A stretch of DNA of 64,000 nt from Phycisphaera sp. (GCA_025916675.1 CP098402.1:1669205-1733204), one strand, 5' to 3'. Shown: positions 34,739 through 45,905, counted from the stretch's first letter. Notes: generated by a model from the letters alone, not told the origin. Program-made: numbers and translations.

Positions 34739-35692
34739 ATGCGCACGGACGCCATCGCGAAACTGACCATGTTCCTGCTGCTGGCCGGCGCCCCCATCGC
34801 CTGCTCGCAGCAAGCCGAACAGTCCACGCCGCCGCCCGCCGCGGCCCAATCGGTGGAGTTCGACAACGCCGAACAAGTGCTCACCGCCCTCGAAGACGCC
34901 GACGATGAGCTGCGGACCTTCTCCTCGGGCATCATGTACACGACGATTAAGGATATTGGCTATTTCCGTACCCGCCGCACGGGTGACATCGCGTTCGCCT
35001 CCGACGCCGCTAAGGACGGCACCCCCCGCCGGCGCTTCGCCGTCCACTTTGTTGATGCCTTGCGCGGCGATCGCTACAGCGACGGGCCGGACGCCCTGCA
35101 GACCATCGCGTTCGACGGCCGCTGGCTCTGGGACGTCATCCACGCCCAGATGCAGATCAACAAGCGAGAGATCGTCCCCCAGGGTGAGACTATCGACCCC
35201 TTCGAGCTCGGCGACGGACCGTTCCCGCCGCTGCCCATCGGCCAGCAGAAGGACGACATCCTCCGCCGCTACACCGTGCGGCTCGTGCCCCAGACCGAGA
35301 GCCTCGAACCCGATCCCAACCTCGACCCCGAAGACCCCTTCGACCGCAACGAGGTGGACTTCGCCAACGGCCTCGTGTCCTTCGCCAGCGGCTCGGTCCA
35401 GCTCCTGCTCATCCCCAAGCAACGCGGCGGGGAAGCCCGCTTCTCCGAGATCCGCCTCTGGTACAAACCCGATAGCTCCGGCCGCCTGCTGCCCCGGATG
35501 TCGCGCACGGTCGACGCCAATTCCAACGACGTCTCGATCGTCCAGCTCATGCACCCGCTCCAGGTCAATGGCCCCGCCCGCGAGGACCTGCTCACCATCA
35601 CCCCGCCTAAGGGCTGGACCGTCAACGAGACCCCCTTGCCGCCGCCCCCGGTCGAGCGGACAACCGGCACAGACCCCCGGGACGCCCCGTAG
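34739..35692 (+). CDS. LolA-like secreted protein (putative)
   Basis: 317 aa. A hydrophobic N-terminus MRTDAIAKLTMFLLLAGAPIAC ends at Cys22; the box P-I-A-C is a poor lipobox, so either signal peptidase I or II could act. The body has LolA/LolB-like features: a segment that tests a model signal (FSSGIMYTTIKDIGYFRTRRTGDIAF), RFAVHF, TIAFDGRWLWDVI and a late strand VQLLLIPK. The fold family of outer-membrane lipoprotein carriers fits loosely. It follows ruvX by 18 bp and precedes the TPR/HExxH gene. Function uncertain. Confidence 0.6.
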   Translation: MRTDAIAKLTMFLLLAGAPIACSQQAEQSTPPPAAAQSVEFDNAEQVLTALEDADDELRTFSSGIMYTTIKDIGYFRTRRTGDIAFASDAAKDGTPRRRFAVHFVDALRGDRYSDGPDALQTIAFDGRWLWDVIHAQMQINKREIVPQGETIDPFELGDGPFPPLPIGQQKDDILRRYTVRLVPQTESLEPDPNLDPEDPFDRNEVDFANGLVSFASGSVQLLLIPKQRGGEARFSEIRLWYKPDSSGRLLPRMSRTVDANSNDVSIVQLMHPLQVNGPAREDLLTITPPKGWTVNETPLPPPPVERTTGTDPRDAP

Positions 35693-35764
35693 AAACGAAC
35701 AATTCCCGGAGCCGACGCCCCCGAAATGGCGAAGAACCATGGATTGGAGAGCGTTGGCACCAGA

Positions 35765-38371
35765 ATGCGATTCCCGACCCACAAGCTCGTAAGCACCGCC
35801 GCCGGCCTCCTGGCCGCCGCGGGTGCCACGTTCGCGCAGGGCCCCCAGCAAGACGAGGGCATCACCCTCTCCCCGGTCGTCGAGCGCGCCATCGGGGCGA
35901 GCTACCTGACCGAGCAGGAGCGGCTCGAACTCCGCGTCTTCCACGGCCAGTGGACCGAGACCGACCTGGCCGAAACCGCCGTCGCCGCACGGGCCGCGCT
36001 GCTCGCCGGCGACCTGGCCAACCCCGCGCTCGACGATCCGGAGGCAAGCCCCCTCGACCGGGCCGAAGCCATGATCCTCCGCGGCGACATCCGCGAAGCG
36101 CTCGACCTCATCGAGGGCAACGACACGATGCGAGCGCTGCGATTGAGCGCCCAAGCCCACGAGCTCCTGGGCGACCTCGACGCCGTCCGCGCCTCCACCG
36201 ACACCGCGACCGCGCGCCTCGCGCGTCTCCAATCCAACGACGCCGAAACGCTCACCGAGGGCGTGCGTATCCTCATCATCCGAGCCCGCACCGTGGGCGT
36301 CGAACAGGGCGCGGGCGACTATGAACTCATGGTCCAGCTCTTGGCCACCGTGCGTGATGATCTCGACCGCCTCTACTGGCCCGCCCGCCTCGCCGAAGCC
36401 AAACTCCTCGACGCGCGCGACAACCGCCCCCAGGCCCGCGAGGCGCTCCTCGAAACCCTCGCGCTCAACCCCGGCAGCGCCGAGGCCTGGCGCGCCTTGG
36501 GCGAGGCCCACGTCCGCGGCTTCAACTTCGACGCCGCCGAGGCCGTTGCCATCGAGCTCGACCGCCTGACCGACCGCATGCGCCCCGGCGCAACCTCGCC
36601 CTACGCCACCCTCATCCGCGCCAAGGCCCTGCTCCGCCAGAAGGAACCCCGCCTGGCAGGCGAAACGCTGGACGAACTCCTCGACGAGCACCCCACCATG
36701 CGTGAGGCGCTCGCATTGGGGGCCGCCATCGCCGCGGTCTATCGCGCCACCGAGGCCGAGCAGGAAATCCTCGCCACCCTCGAACAACTCTCTCCGGGCA
36801 CCGCCCTGGGCCACTACGAGGCCGGCGTCCAACTCGCCGACTGGCGCCAGTACGCCCCCGCCATGGCACACCTGACCGAGGCCACCAAGCGCCAGCCCGC
36901 GTGGCCCGAGCCGTGGATCGAATTGGGCCTGCTCGCCATGCAGGCAGCCGAGGACGAAACCTCCATCGCCGCCCTCGAGCGCGCCACCCAGCTTGACCCC
37001 TTCAACGTACGCGCCAAGAACACGCTGCGCCTGGCCACCGAACTGGCAACCTACGAGCGCGTCGAGACCGACCACTTCACCATCCGCTATCGCAGTGGCC
37101 CCGACGCCATCCTCGCCAACGAGGTGGCCCCCATCATGGAGCGCATCCACGCCCGCGTCGCCGGCCCCGACAACAACGGCCTGGCCCACGAGCCCGACCG
37201 CAAGACCGTCATCGACCTCATGCCAAGCCACGCCTGGTTCGCCGTGCGCATCACCGGCATGCCCGACATCTTTACCATCGCCGCCAGCACGGGCCCGGCC
37301 ATCGCGATGGAGACCCCACGACCCAACGCCGGCAGCACCCATCGCGGCTACGACTGGCCTCGCGTGCTCCAGCACGAGTACGTCCACACGGTTGGTCTGA
37401 GTCGGACAAAGAACCGCGTGCCCCACTGGTTCACCGAAGCGCAGGCCGTGTTCCTCGAAGACGGCCCGTGGGACGAGAACCGCGCCCGCTCGCTCACCGT
37501 CGCGCTCGAGACCGACCAGCTCTTCCCGCTCGACGAACTGAGCCTCGGCTTCATCCGCCCGAGAAAGCCCGGCGACCGCAGCCTCGCCTACGCCCAGTCC
37601 GCCTGGCTCTACGAGTACATCGTCGAACGCTTCGGCTCCCAAGCCCCGCTCGAACTCATGGACGCCTACGCCGCCGGCGAAACCCAGCGCGAGGCCTTCA
37701 CCAGCGTGCTGAGCATAGACCAAGACGACCTGGAAGCCGACTTCCTCACCTGGGCCGCCGACCAGGCCCGTGGCTGGGGCCTGCTCCCCTCCGCCGGGGT
37801 GCCGACCATCGAGCAACTCGCCCAGCAGTACCAGGACGAGGGCAACACCGACGCCCCCGACCTTGGCGCACTCCTTGACACCTACCCCGATCACCCCCAG
37901 CTCATCGAGAAGCTCGCCCGCGACCGCCTCGAAGCCAGCAACGGCCGACCCACCCCCGAGATAGCCCCCCTGCTCACCCGCTGGGCCAACGCCGTCCCCG
38001 TCGCCGACGAGCCCCGCCGCATGCTCGTCCTGCTCGCCCGTGAGGACGGCATCGATCCCGCCGACGACACAACCCTGGGCTACCTTGAGCACCTCGACGC
38101 CCGGGCCCAGTACACCGGCGCCTACGCCGCCGAGCTTGCCCGCCTGTACATGGCCCGCGACGAAGCCACCAAGGCCCTTGCCAAGTCCCAACGCGCCGTC
38201 AACATCGAGCCCTTCGACGCCGCCACCCGCGAGCTGGCCGCCACCATCGCCTGGCGGGCCGGCGAGTTCACCCTCGCTCGCGACCACGTCGAGGCCCTCA
38301 CCATCATCGAGCCCGACCGCGACATCCACCAGCAACGCCTGGACGCCATGGACCAGCGGCTCAACCGCTAG
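35765..38371 (+). CDS. Large secreted TPR protein with HExxH metalloprotease-like domain
   Basis: 868 aa. The signal peptide is at residues 1-26 (ends GATFAQG). TPR-like helical repeats span about 90-430 (EAWRALGEAHVRGFNFDAAEAV, PEPWIELGLLAMQAAEDETSIAALERATQLDPFN). A peptidase MA-like domain (about 440-650) has HEYVH at 537-541 and a downstream Glu at 558 (HWFTEAQAVFLEDG) as possible zinc ligands. Further TPR-like repeats fill the C-terminus. An ATG 13 codons earlier (35726) would precede the signal peptide and was rejected. Likely a periplasmic or outer-surface protein; protease activity is inferred only from the motif. Confidence 0.78.
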   Translation: MRFPTHKLVSTAAGLLAAAGATFAQGPQQDEGITLSPVVERAIGASYLTEQERLELRVFHGQWTETDLAETAVAARAALLAGDLANPALDDPEASPLDRAEAMILRGDIREALDLIEGNDTMRALRLSAQAHELLGDLDAVRASTDTATARLARLQSNDAETLTEGVRILIIRARTVGVEQGAGDYELMVQLLATVRDDLDRLYWPARLAEAKLLDARDNRPQAREALLETLALNPGSAEAWRALGEAHVRGFNFDAAEAVAIELDRLTDRMRPGATSPYATLIRAKALLRQKEPRLAGETLDELLDEHPTMREALALGAAIAAVYRATEAEQEILATLEQLSPGTALGHYEAGVQLADWRQYAPAMAHLTEATKRQPAWPEPWIELGLLAMQAAEDETSIAALERATQLDPFNVRAKNTLRLATELATYERVETDHFTIRYRSGPDAILANEVAPIMERIHARVAGPDNNGLAHEPDRKTVIDLMPSHAWFAVRITGMPDIFTIAASTGPAIAMETPRPNAGSTHRGYDWPRVLQHEYVHTVGLSRTKNRVPHWFTEAQAVFLEDGPWDENRARSLTVALETDQLFPLDELSLGFIRPRKPGDRSLAYAQSAWLYEYIVERFGSQAPLELMDAYAAGETQREAFTSVLSIDQDDLEADFLTWAADQARGWGLLPSAGVPTIEQLAQQYQDEGNTDAPDLGALLDTYPDHPQLIEKLARDRLEASNGRPTPEIAPLLTRWANAVPVADEPRRMLVLLAREDGIDPADDTTLGYLEHLDARAQYTGAYAAELARLYMARDEATKALAKSQRAVNIEPFDAATRELAATIAWRAGEFTLARDHVEALTIIEPDRDIHQQRLDAMDQRLNR

Positions 38372-38490
38372 AGCCCCATCCGCCCATCCCCCGTTCCTAC
38401 GATTTGCTATACCACTGAAATCCGATGGCCCGGCTTCCCAAACAATCGGCCGGACTGTCCCTCCACTCGCCCGAATCGAAAGGAATCACC

Positions 38491-38808
38491 GTGCAAGACG
38501 CGAACCCCATGGTGACCGGCTTCGACCCGTCGTTTATCGCCCTGGTCGCCATTGTGGGCGGGGTGGCGTTCCTGAGCATCATGTTTTTCATGATCTTCCT
38601 GACCGCCATCCTCAAGGACCGGCAGAAGGAGATGACTACCCGCGAGATCGCCGCCTACGTGGCCGAGGGCTCGATCACCTCCGAGGACGCCGAGCGGATC
38701 CTGCGTGGTAGCCGCCCCTGGCACGAGCTCCGCGACTTCGCCCGGTCCAGCGGGTTCTGCGACTGGGCCGGTGGCAAAGACAAGGCCCGCAAGGCCGCCA
38801 GCGCCTGA
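38491..38808 (+). CDS. Small membrane protein with SHOCT-like C-terminus
   Basis: 105 aa from a GTG at 38491, with AAGGA 6 nt upstream. One hydrophobic helix at about 16-40 (FIALVAIVGGVAFLSIMFFMIFL) is followed by a helical segment EIAAYVAEGSITSEDAERIL, similar to SHOCT-type short C-terminal motifs, then a basic tail. In-frame ATG codons farther upstream lack an SD. It is 36 bp before guaB on the same strand, so they may share a transcript. Function unknown. Confidence 0.66.
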   Translation: MQDANPMVTGFDPSFIALVAIVGGVAFLSIMFFMIFLTAILKDRQKEMTTREIAAYVAEGSITSEDAERILRGSRPWHELRDFARSSGFCDWAGGKDKARKAASA

Positions 38809-40452
<1,644 letters not shown>

Positions 40453-40482
40453 CGCGCCACGCCGACAACCGAGGAGCAGACC

Positions 40483-41025
40483 ATGACGCCGACCGCCGCA
40501 ATGATCCTGGCCGCCCTAGGCGCTCTCGCGATCGGAGGTGCCCTCGGCTTCGGCTCCCAACAAGACGGTGATGGTGCCCAGCCCCCACAACCCCGCCACG
40601 AGGTCGCCCTGCCGGCCACCCACCAGGGCGAGTGGACCGGCCCCAACCGCCTGTGGATCTTCGACCCCGACAAGCCCGACCGCTCCGACGGCACCCTTGA
40701 TGTCGCCGCCAAGACCGTCCAATACACCTGGGCGCGCAACGACAAGAACTACAAGGGACTTATTGAGCTGTCCGGCCAGCCTGAGGCCCTCCGCTGCGAC
40801 TGGAAAGACGACTTCCACGCCGCCGAGGGCCTGACGCTCCATGGCTTCCAGCGCGAGGGCGTGGTCCACCTCTACGGCACCTACCCCGCCGGCGACGGCC
40901 AGCCCGACTGGGGCTGGCAGATCGAACTCGACACTCGCGACCGCGAGGCCTTCGTCATGCGCATGTTCAACGTGGTGCCGGGGAGCGGGCCGATGCCCGC
41001 AGTCGTGCTGCACGGCACGCGCTGA
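40483..41025 (+). CDS. Hypothetical secreted protein
   Basis: 180 aa. The N-terminus MTPTAAMILAALGALAIGGALGFG is hydrophobic and could be a signal peptide or anchor. A soluble domain follows with Trp-rich beta-type segments (GEWTGPNRLWIFDPDKPD, VQYTWARNDKNYKGLIEL). No family recognised. GAGGAG (40470-40475) lies 7 nt before the ATG. It is 30 bp after guaB and 50 bp before the Bax-inhibitor-like gene, all on the plus strand. Confidence 0.6.
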   Translation: MTPTAAMILAALGALAIGGALGFGSQQDGDGAQPPQPRHEVALPATHQGEWTGPNRLWIFDPDKPDRSDGTLDVAAKTVQYTWARNDKNYKGLIELSGQPEALRCDWKDDFHAAEGLTLHGFQREGVVHLYGTYPAGDGQPDWGWQIELDTRDREAFVMRMFNVVPGSGPMPAVVLHGTR

Positions 41026-41075
41026 GACCTACTATTCCCAGAGTCTCTGCCACCCCCGATTGCACGGAGCCCCCC

Positions 41076-41891
41076 ATGATCCAATCCACCGGCAACCCCG
41101 CCATCCAGAAGGTCGACCAGTACCTCAACCCCGCGGGCAGCGGCGACTGGGCCCGCGACATGGCCGCCCCCAAGGTCATGACCTACCAGGGCGCCGTCAC
41201 CAACACCGCGATCCTGCTGGGCTTGACCGTCGGCACCGCCGGCCTCCTCTGGTCGTTCGCCGCGGACGCGTGGCTTGGGCTGCTCATCGGCGGTGCCGTT
41301 GTCGGCCTCGTTCTGGCGCTCGTCATTATCTTCAAGCCCCGGCTCTCGCCCTTCCTCGCACCGGTGTATGCCATCGCCGAGGGTGCCTTCGTCGCCGGCG
41401 CTTCGTTCCTGTGGGCCAGCATCGCCGCCGATCGGCAAGCCGCCGCATCGGGGGGTGGCGGCGGGGCCATGGCCCAACTCGACACGAGCCTGATCGCGCA
41501 GGCCGCGGGCCTGACATTCGCCATCACCGCCGTGATGCTCGCGCTGTACGCCACGCGCATCATCCGCGCCACGCCCCTGGTCATGCGCATGATCATCGTG
41601 GCCACCGGCGGCGTGTTACTCTTCGCGCTAGCCAACATCCTGCTGGGAGTCTTCCTCAACAAGCCCCTGGTCAGCTGGGACGGCGGCCCGCTCAGCATCG
41701 CCATCAGCGCCGCCATCGTTGGCATCGCCGCCTTCAACCTCATCATCGACTTCAAGATCGTCGAGGACGGCGTGGCCAACAAGGCCCCAAAGTGGATGGA
41801 GTGGTACGCCGGCTTCGCCCTGCTGGTCACCATCGTCTGGCTCTACGTCAGCATCCTCCGCCTGCTCGCCATGCTCCGCGGCGGGGAATAG
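41076..41891 (+). CDS. Bax inhibitor-1/YccA family membrane protein
   Basis: 271 aa, about seven hydrophobic helices. The family pattern is visible in M-T-Y-Q-G-x-V-T-x-T at the first helix, KPRLSPFLAPVYAIAEGAFVAGASFLW in the middle, and the C-terminal AAIVGIAAFNLIIDFKIVEDGVANKAPKWMEWYAGFALLVTIVWLYVSILRLLAML, including the conserved D-F-x-x-V-E-x-G segment. Related to YccA/BI-1 proteins implicated in calcium leak and membrane protease control. A Gly-rich loop (ASGGGGGAMA) is inserted between helices. It ends before a perfect 31-bp inverted repeat. Confidence 0.9.
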   Translation: MIQSTGNPAIQKVDQYLNPAGSGDWARDMAAPKVMTYQGAVTNTAILLGLTVGTAGLLWSFAADAWLGLLIGGAVVGLVLALVIIFKPRLSPFLAPVYAIAEGAFVAGASFLWASIAADRQAAASGGGGGAMAQLDTSLIAQAAGLTFAITAVMLALYATRIIRATPLVMRMIIVATGGVLLFALANILLGVFLNKPLVSWDGGPLSIAISAAIVGIAAFNLIIDFKIVEDGVANKAPKWMEWYAGFALLVTIVWLYVSILRLLAMLRGGE

Positions 41892-41915
41892 CCAATCCAA
41901 CAACACAAGACTCCT

Positions 41916-41996
41916 TACGAGCCCACGTCGTGAGACGTGGGTTTCTTTATGCGCCCGAACCAACAAGAAACCCACGTCTCACGACGTGGGCTCGTA
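41916..41996. repeat. Perfect 31-bp inverted repeat between convergent genes
   Basis: Arms at 41916-41946 and 41966-41996 pair without mismatch around a 19-nt loop. Each arm itself contains a palindrome (cccacgtc gtga gacgtggg), and each ends in gtttct/agaaac on the inner side. It sits between the stops of the Bax-inhibitor gene (plus) and the HNH gene (minus), so it can serve as a bidirectional terminator. The nested structure also fits a REP/BIME-type element. Confidence 0.85.
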
Positions 41997-42014
41997 CGAA
42001 AGGCACCCGCCCTC

Positions 42015-42761
42015 TCATCGACCCTTGGGCAAGAACATCCCCCACGCCTCATACCGCTCACCGCCACGCCGGTCACGCCACCCGTGCAGTACGGAATCCG
42101 GCGCGGGCCGCTTGGGTGCGCGAGCGAGCGGCATACCCGCCTCGCTCGGCGTGCGATCACCCTTGGCCGCATTACAACGGATGCACGCGGCCACCAGGTT
42201 CTCCCAGCTATCGCCGCCCCCGCGCGCCCGCGGCATCACGTGGTCGAGCGACAGGTCGCCACCGCGGAAGTACCGCTTGCAATATTGGCACTGGTGCCCG
42301 TCGCGCTCGAAGATCGTCCGCCGGCTCAGCCGCACCTGCACCCGGGGGAGCCGGTCGTAGCCCAGCAGCCGGATGACCCGCGGCACCGCGATCGAGAGCC
42401 GCACCGTGCGCACCCAGTCGTGGGCCGCCGGCTCCATCTCGTGCTGCAGCGCCGACACCTCGACCCACTGCGCAAAGTCATAATTGCTGAACGTCGCCGC
42501 CGTCGCCTCACCCTCGACGTGGACGACCTCGGCCAGTTCCTTGCACAGCAGCGTGAACGCACGCCGGGCCGTGATGACCCGCAGGGCCGCGTAGTGCTTG
42601 TTCAGCAGCAGCACCGGCACGTCCAGCGAGCACGCCCGGATCGCGCGGATCTGGCTGGTATGGGACTCGGCCGACCGGCCCTTCTTCGAGCGAGCGGAAC
42701 CCCCCCGCGACGCCTGGTGCGCGTCGCCGTTCGGGCGCGAGTTGGGTCTGGAAGGGCGCAT
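42015..42761 (-). CDS. HNH endonuclease
   Basis: 248 aa. The C-terminal HNH domain starts SRRTIFERDGHQCQYC, has LSLDHVMPRARGG with the active His, then WENLVAACIRCNAAKGD; two CxxC pairs form the zinc site. The first part has SLDVPVLLLNKHYAALRVITARRAFTLLCKELAEV, a common arrangement in chromosomal HNH proteins. Start at 42761 chosen over an upstream in-frame ATG at 42863; the N-terminus is basic and poorly conserved. Not linked to a restriction or mobile system here. Confidence 0.86.
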   Translation of the reverse strand: MRPSRPNSRPNGDAHQASRGGSARSKKGRSAESHTSQIRAIRACSLDVPVLLLNKHYAALRVITARRAFTLLCKELAEVVHVEGEATAATFSNYDFAQWVEVSALQHEMEPAAHDWVRTVRLSIAVPRVIRLLGYDRLPRVQVRLSRRTIFERDGHQCQYCKRYFRGGDLSLDHVMPRARGGGDSWENLVAACIRCNAAKGDRTPSEAGMPLARAPKRPAPDSVLHGWRDRRGGERYEAWGMFLPKGR

Positions 42762-42881
42762 CCTCGACAATCCCGCCTCTGCGAATGAATTGTCGGCAAG
42801 CGGGCCCGGCTTGTCCACACGGGCAGACGCGGTATTTACACGATCCGAACACGCGGGTGGCATCCGCCCCCCACCCGTCCG

Positions 42882-44477
42882 CTAATGCCGGAAGTGCCGC
42901 ACGCCCGTCAGAAGCAGGCTCACGCCCTCGCGCTCGCATAGCTCAACCGTCTCGCCATCGCGCTTCGAGCCGCCCGGCTGCACGATCGTCTTCACGCCGG
43001 CATCAATCAAGATCTGCGGCCCATCGGCGAACGGGAAGAACCCGTCGCTGGCGGCGATGGCGCCCTTCGCTCGCTCGCCCGCTTTTTGCACGGCGAGGCG
43101 GCAGCTCGTCAGCCGGTCCATCTGCCCAGCGCCCGCTCCGTACAACGCCGCACCACCATCGACAACACCACCGACCGCCACGGCGTTACTCGTCAACGCA
43201 CGGCTCACGCACACCAGCGCCGCGCACCCCGACATGGTCTCGTCGGTCGGCCTGGGGCCCGCCGCGAGTGTCCAGGATTCTGGATCGGCCCGCACCGCGT
43301 CGATGCGCTGCGCGAGCGCCCCGCCCGGCAGCGTTCGCACCATCATGCCCGCGGCCTCGGGCTGTGGCATGTCGCCCACGGCGAGCAGACGCGTCGTCTT
43401 CCAGCGCGATCGCAGCCGCTCGAGCGCGTCGCCATCGAACGCCGGCGCGACGATGACCTCTAAGAACAACTCCTTCGCGCTCAATCGCTCGGCCGCCGCT
43501 ATGTTGATCGTGTGCGAGCACGCCACGATGCCGCCGAACGCCGCAACCGGGTCGCCGGCGAGCGCCAGGTCGACCGCGGCTTCGGCCGTCGGAGCATTGG
43601 CCGCCCCGCACGGGTTGGCGTGCTTCATCACCGTCGCGCCCACGGTGCCAGTTGTGCGGGCCAGGTCCAGGGCGAGTTCCAACGCCGCGCTCGCGTCGGC
43701 AAGGTTGTTGTAGCTCAGCGCCTTGCCGTGCAGGGGCTCGACACCCACGACCGTCGGCCCGGCGTATCCCCGGTCCCGATACACCGCCGCGGGCTGGTGC
43801 GGGTTCTCGCCATACCGCAGCTCGCCCGAGCGTTCCAGCCGCAGCGTGAGCGTCTCGGGCATTCCGCCGCCCGCACCGGTGGCCGCACCGAGATAGCCCG
43901 CGATCATCGCGTCGTACGCGCTCGTGCGTGCAAACGCCGCCGCCGCGAGCCGCGCACGAAGCGTGCCGGTTGTCCCGCCCTGGCTCTCAAGGTCCGCGAG
44001 GACCGAGGCGTACTGCCCCGGGCCCGTCACGATGGCGACCCGGTCGTGGTTCTTCGCCGCCGACCGCACCATGGCCGGCCCGCCGATATCGATCTGCTCG
44101 ATCGCCTCCGCGAGCGTCACGCCCGGCTTGGCGATCGTCTTCTCGAAGGGATACAGGTCGATGCACACCAGGTCGATCGGCACGATCCCGTGCTCGGCCA
44201 TCGCGCTGGTGTGTTCTGGCAGCTCTTCGACACCCAGGATGCCGCCATGCACGAGCGGGTGCAGCGTCTTAACGCGGCCGTCGAGCATCTCGGGAAAGCC
44301 GGTCAGCTCGCTCACGTCGCGCACGGGCAGCCCGGCCTCACGCAACATCGCGGCCGTACCACCGGTGGAGATCAGCTCAACCCCGTGCCCCGAAAGGGCA
44401 CGGGCGAACTCGGCCACGCCGGCCTTGTCGCTCACCGAGATCAGGGCACGGCGGATCGGTCGAAGAGAAGTGTCCAA
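42882..44477 (-). CDS. purH: Bifunctional AICAR formyltransferase / IMP cyclohydrolase
   Basis: 531 aa; last two steps of de novo IMP synthesis. The N-terminal cyclohydrolase/MGS-like domain (1-200) has RALISVSDKAG, STGGTA and GRVKTLHP-x-V-H-G-G-I-L. The formyltransferase domain has VMKHANPCGAA, with the catalytic Lys-His, and ends with PGGSKRDGE. Full length for the family. It is 6 bp downstream of the beta-propeller lipoprotein gene on the minus strand, so the two may be co-transcribed. Confidence 0.95.
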   Translation of the reverse strand: MDTSLRPIRRALISVSDKAGVAEFARALSGHGVELISTGGTAAMLREAGLPVRDVSELTGFPEMLDGRVKTLHPLVHGGILGVEELPEHTSAMAEHGIVPIDLVCIDLYPFEKTIAKPGVTLAEAIEQIDIGGPAMVRSAAKNHDRVAIVTGPGQYASVLADLESQGGTTGTLRARLAAAAFARTSAYDAMIAGYLGAATGAGGGMPETLTLRLERSGELRYGENPHQPAAVYRDRGYAGPTVVGVEPLHGKALSYNNLADASAALELALDLARTTGTVGATVMKHANPCGAANAPTAEAAVDLALAGDPVAAFGGIVACSHTINIAAAERLSAKELFLEVIVAPAFDGDALERLRSRWKTTRLLAVGDMPQPEAAGMMVRTLPGGALAQRIDAVRADPESWTLAAGPRPTDETMSGCAALVCVSRALTSNAVAVGGVVDGGAALYGAGAGQMDRLTSCRLAVQKAGERAKGAIAASDGFFPFADGPQILIDAGVKTIVQPGGSKRDGETVELCEREGVSLLLTGVRHFRH

Positions 44478-44483
44478 GGCGGC

Positions 44484-45680
44484 TTACGCGTCGGGGTTGA
44501 AGCGGGCAACCAGGCCGCGATCGGTGATGAGATAGATCGGCGAGTCGACCAAGTCGGCCGTCTCCACGCGCGAGACCCCACCCACCGGTACACGACCGAA
44601 CACGTCCCCCGTCGGCGCGTCGATCTGGGTGATGACCTCTGCGTCGGCGTCGAACACCACCAGCAACCCGTCACGCACCGCCACCAGCTCGCCGCCAACA
44701 TCCTCCAGCGACCACGCGATCTCGCCCGTGCCCAGGTTCACGGCCGAGAAGCCGTACTCGGGCAGGTCGATGAACACATGATCACCGAAGGTCGCCGGAG
44801 TGCCGGTGATCGGCTCGGGGGTCTGCACGCGCCACAGGTTGCGCGAGCTCGCCGGCGTGAACGCCCACAGCGATTGATCCTCGCTGGGCACGAGTAACAT
44901 GCCTGGGGCCGCCACGGGCATCGCGCTCGGGCCGTCGAACAGGGCGTTGAACCGCTGGCCATTGCCCGCACGCATGATCGGCGCGCCGCGTGAAGGGTCG
45001 AGGAACAGCACGTCCCCGCCGGTACTCACAAACGCGACGATGCCATCGACCATCACCGCGTCCATCGCGATCGGATGGTTGAGCTGGTTGCCCCATAGCT
45101 TGATCTGCTGGGTCGGCAGGTAGCTGAACACCTGGCCATCGGCACAACCAAACATGAGCTGGCCATTGTGCCGCACGGGCCCGGTCGTCACGACCAGGGG
45201 CAGGGTCTGACGAGCTCGCAGCTCTCCCGAGAGCACATCGACCACGTACAACTCCGACGACGAGTTCACGAAGATCAGGTTGCCCTGTCGCTCGATGCCC
45301 AGGAAGGGCGTGATGGGCGTATCCAGTTGGATGTGCCAGCGGGGGTCGCCGTCGATGGTATCGACGCAGTTGAGCGTTGACCCACCTTCGAGCAGGAGCA
45401 CAATGTCGTCGTAGGCCTTCACGTTTTCAACGCGCTGGCCGCGCGTCACGATCGGATACGCCCGCCATCCCCGGCTGTAACCGATCGATCGCAACTCGGC
45501 ACTGTCAAAGCTGGCTGAGGCCTCCTGGGCGTTGGTCGATATCGGGGGACCAATCCTGCCCGTGTTGGCGCACCCACCGGCAACCAACGCCAGCAGGGCT
45601 AGCCCGGACGCCGAACGGCCCAGCAACCGGCGGGCACGGCGAAACGGACGGGGGGCAGGCATATCAATGGAAGTACGCAT
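44484..45680 (-). CDS. PQQ-like beta-propeller lipoprotein (BamB-like)
   Basis: 398 aa. After a basic start the hydrophobic stretch LGRSASGLALLALVAGGC ends in a Cys that would be lipidated (A-G-G-C). The rest shows repeated blade units with G-x-L-x-x-x-D..G-x-x-x-W or similar (DGDPRWHIQLDTPI, VVDVLSGELRARQTLP, GTGEIAWSLEDV, APTGDVFGRVPVG), suggesting a seven- or eight-bladed propeller as in BamB/PQQ proteins. GGAG lies 10 nt before the ATG; a second ATG occurs six codons later (45662). Probable role in envelope assembly, inferred from fold only. Confidence 0.75.
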   Translation of the reverse strand: MRTSIDMPAPRPFRRARRLLGRSASGLALLALVAGGCANTGRIGPPISTNAQEASASFDSAELRSIGYSRGWRAYPIVTRGQRVENVKAYDDIVLLLEGGSTLNCVDTIDGDPRWHIQLDTPITPFLGIERQGNLIFVNSSSELYVVDVLSGELRARQTLPLVVTTGPVRHNGQLMFGCADGQVFSYLPTQQIKLWGNQLNHPIAMDAVMVDGIVAFVSTGGDVLFLDPSRGAPIMRAGNGQRFNALFDGPSAMPVAAPGMLLVPSEDQSLWAFTPASSRNLWRVQTPEPITGTPATFGDHVFIDLPEYGFSAVNLGTGEIAWSLEDVGGELVAVRDGLLVVFDADAEVITQIDAPTGDVFGRVPVGGVSRVETADLVDSPIYLITDRGLVARFNPDA

Positions 45681-45905
45681 CCGTGGAAGGCTCCAAGGGT
45701 GAGATTCGGCCCGTACGGTTGCTGGAAGGCGGCACCGGGCCCGTGCGCCCCCTGTTGTCTGCCGCACAGTATCCGGCCCCCGCGGCAGGGGGTCAAGGGC
45801 CCAGTGGGCCCCTTCGGCCGCTTCGGCCGCTTCGCCGCAAGTTACCCGGCTTTCGTCAGCCGGACCCCAGCGGTTTCGCAGGCCCATCGAAAGGCTCGGC
45901 ACCCC

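Noticed and set aside
34586-38335. Very long open frame on the minus strand (over 1,200 codons)
   Set aside because: Gly/Val/Glu-rich low-complexity translation, antisense to the TPR/HExxH and LolA-like genes which have signal peptides and motifs; a product of high GC at third codon positions.
45681-45905. FMN riboswitch upstream of ribE
   Set aside because: The conserved RFN core segments are not seen; only GC-rich sequence with short ttcggccgc repeats.
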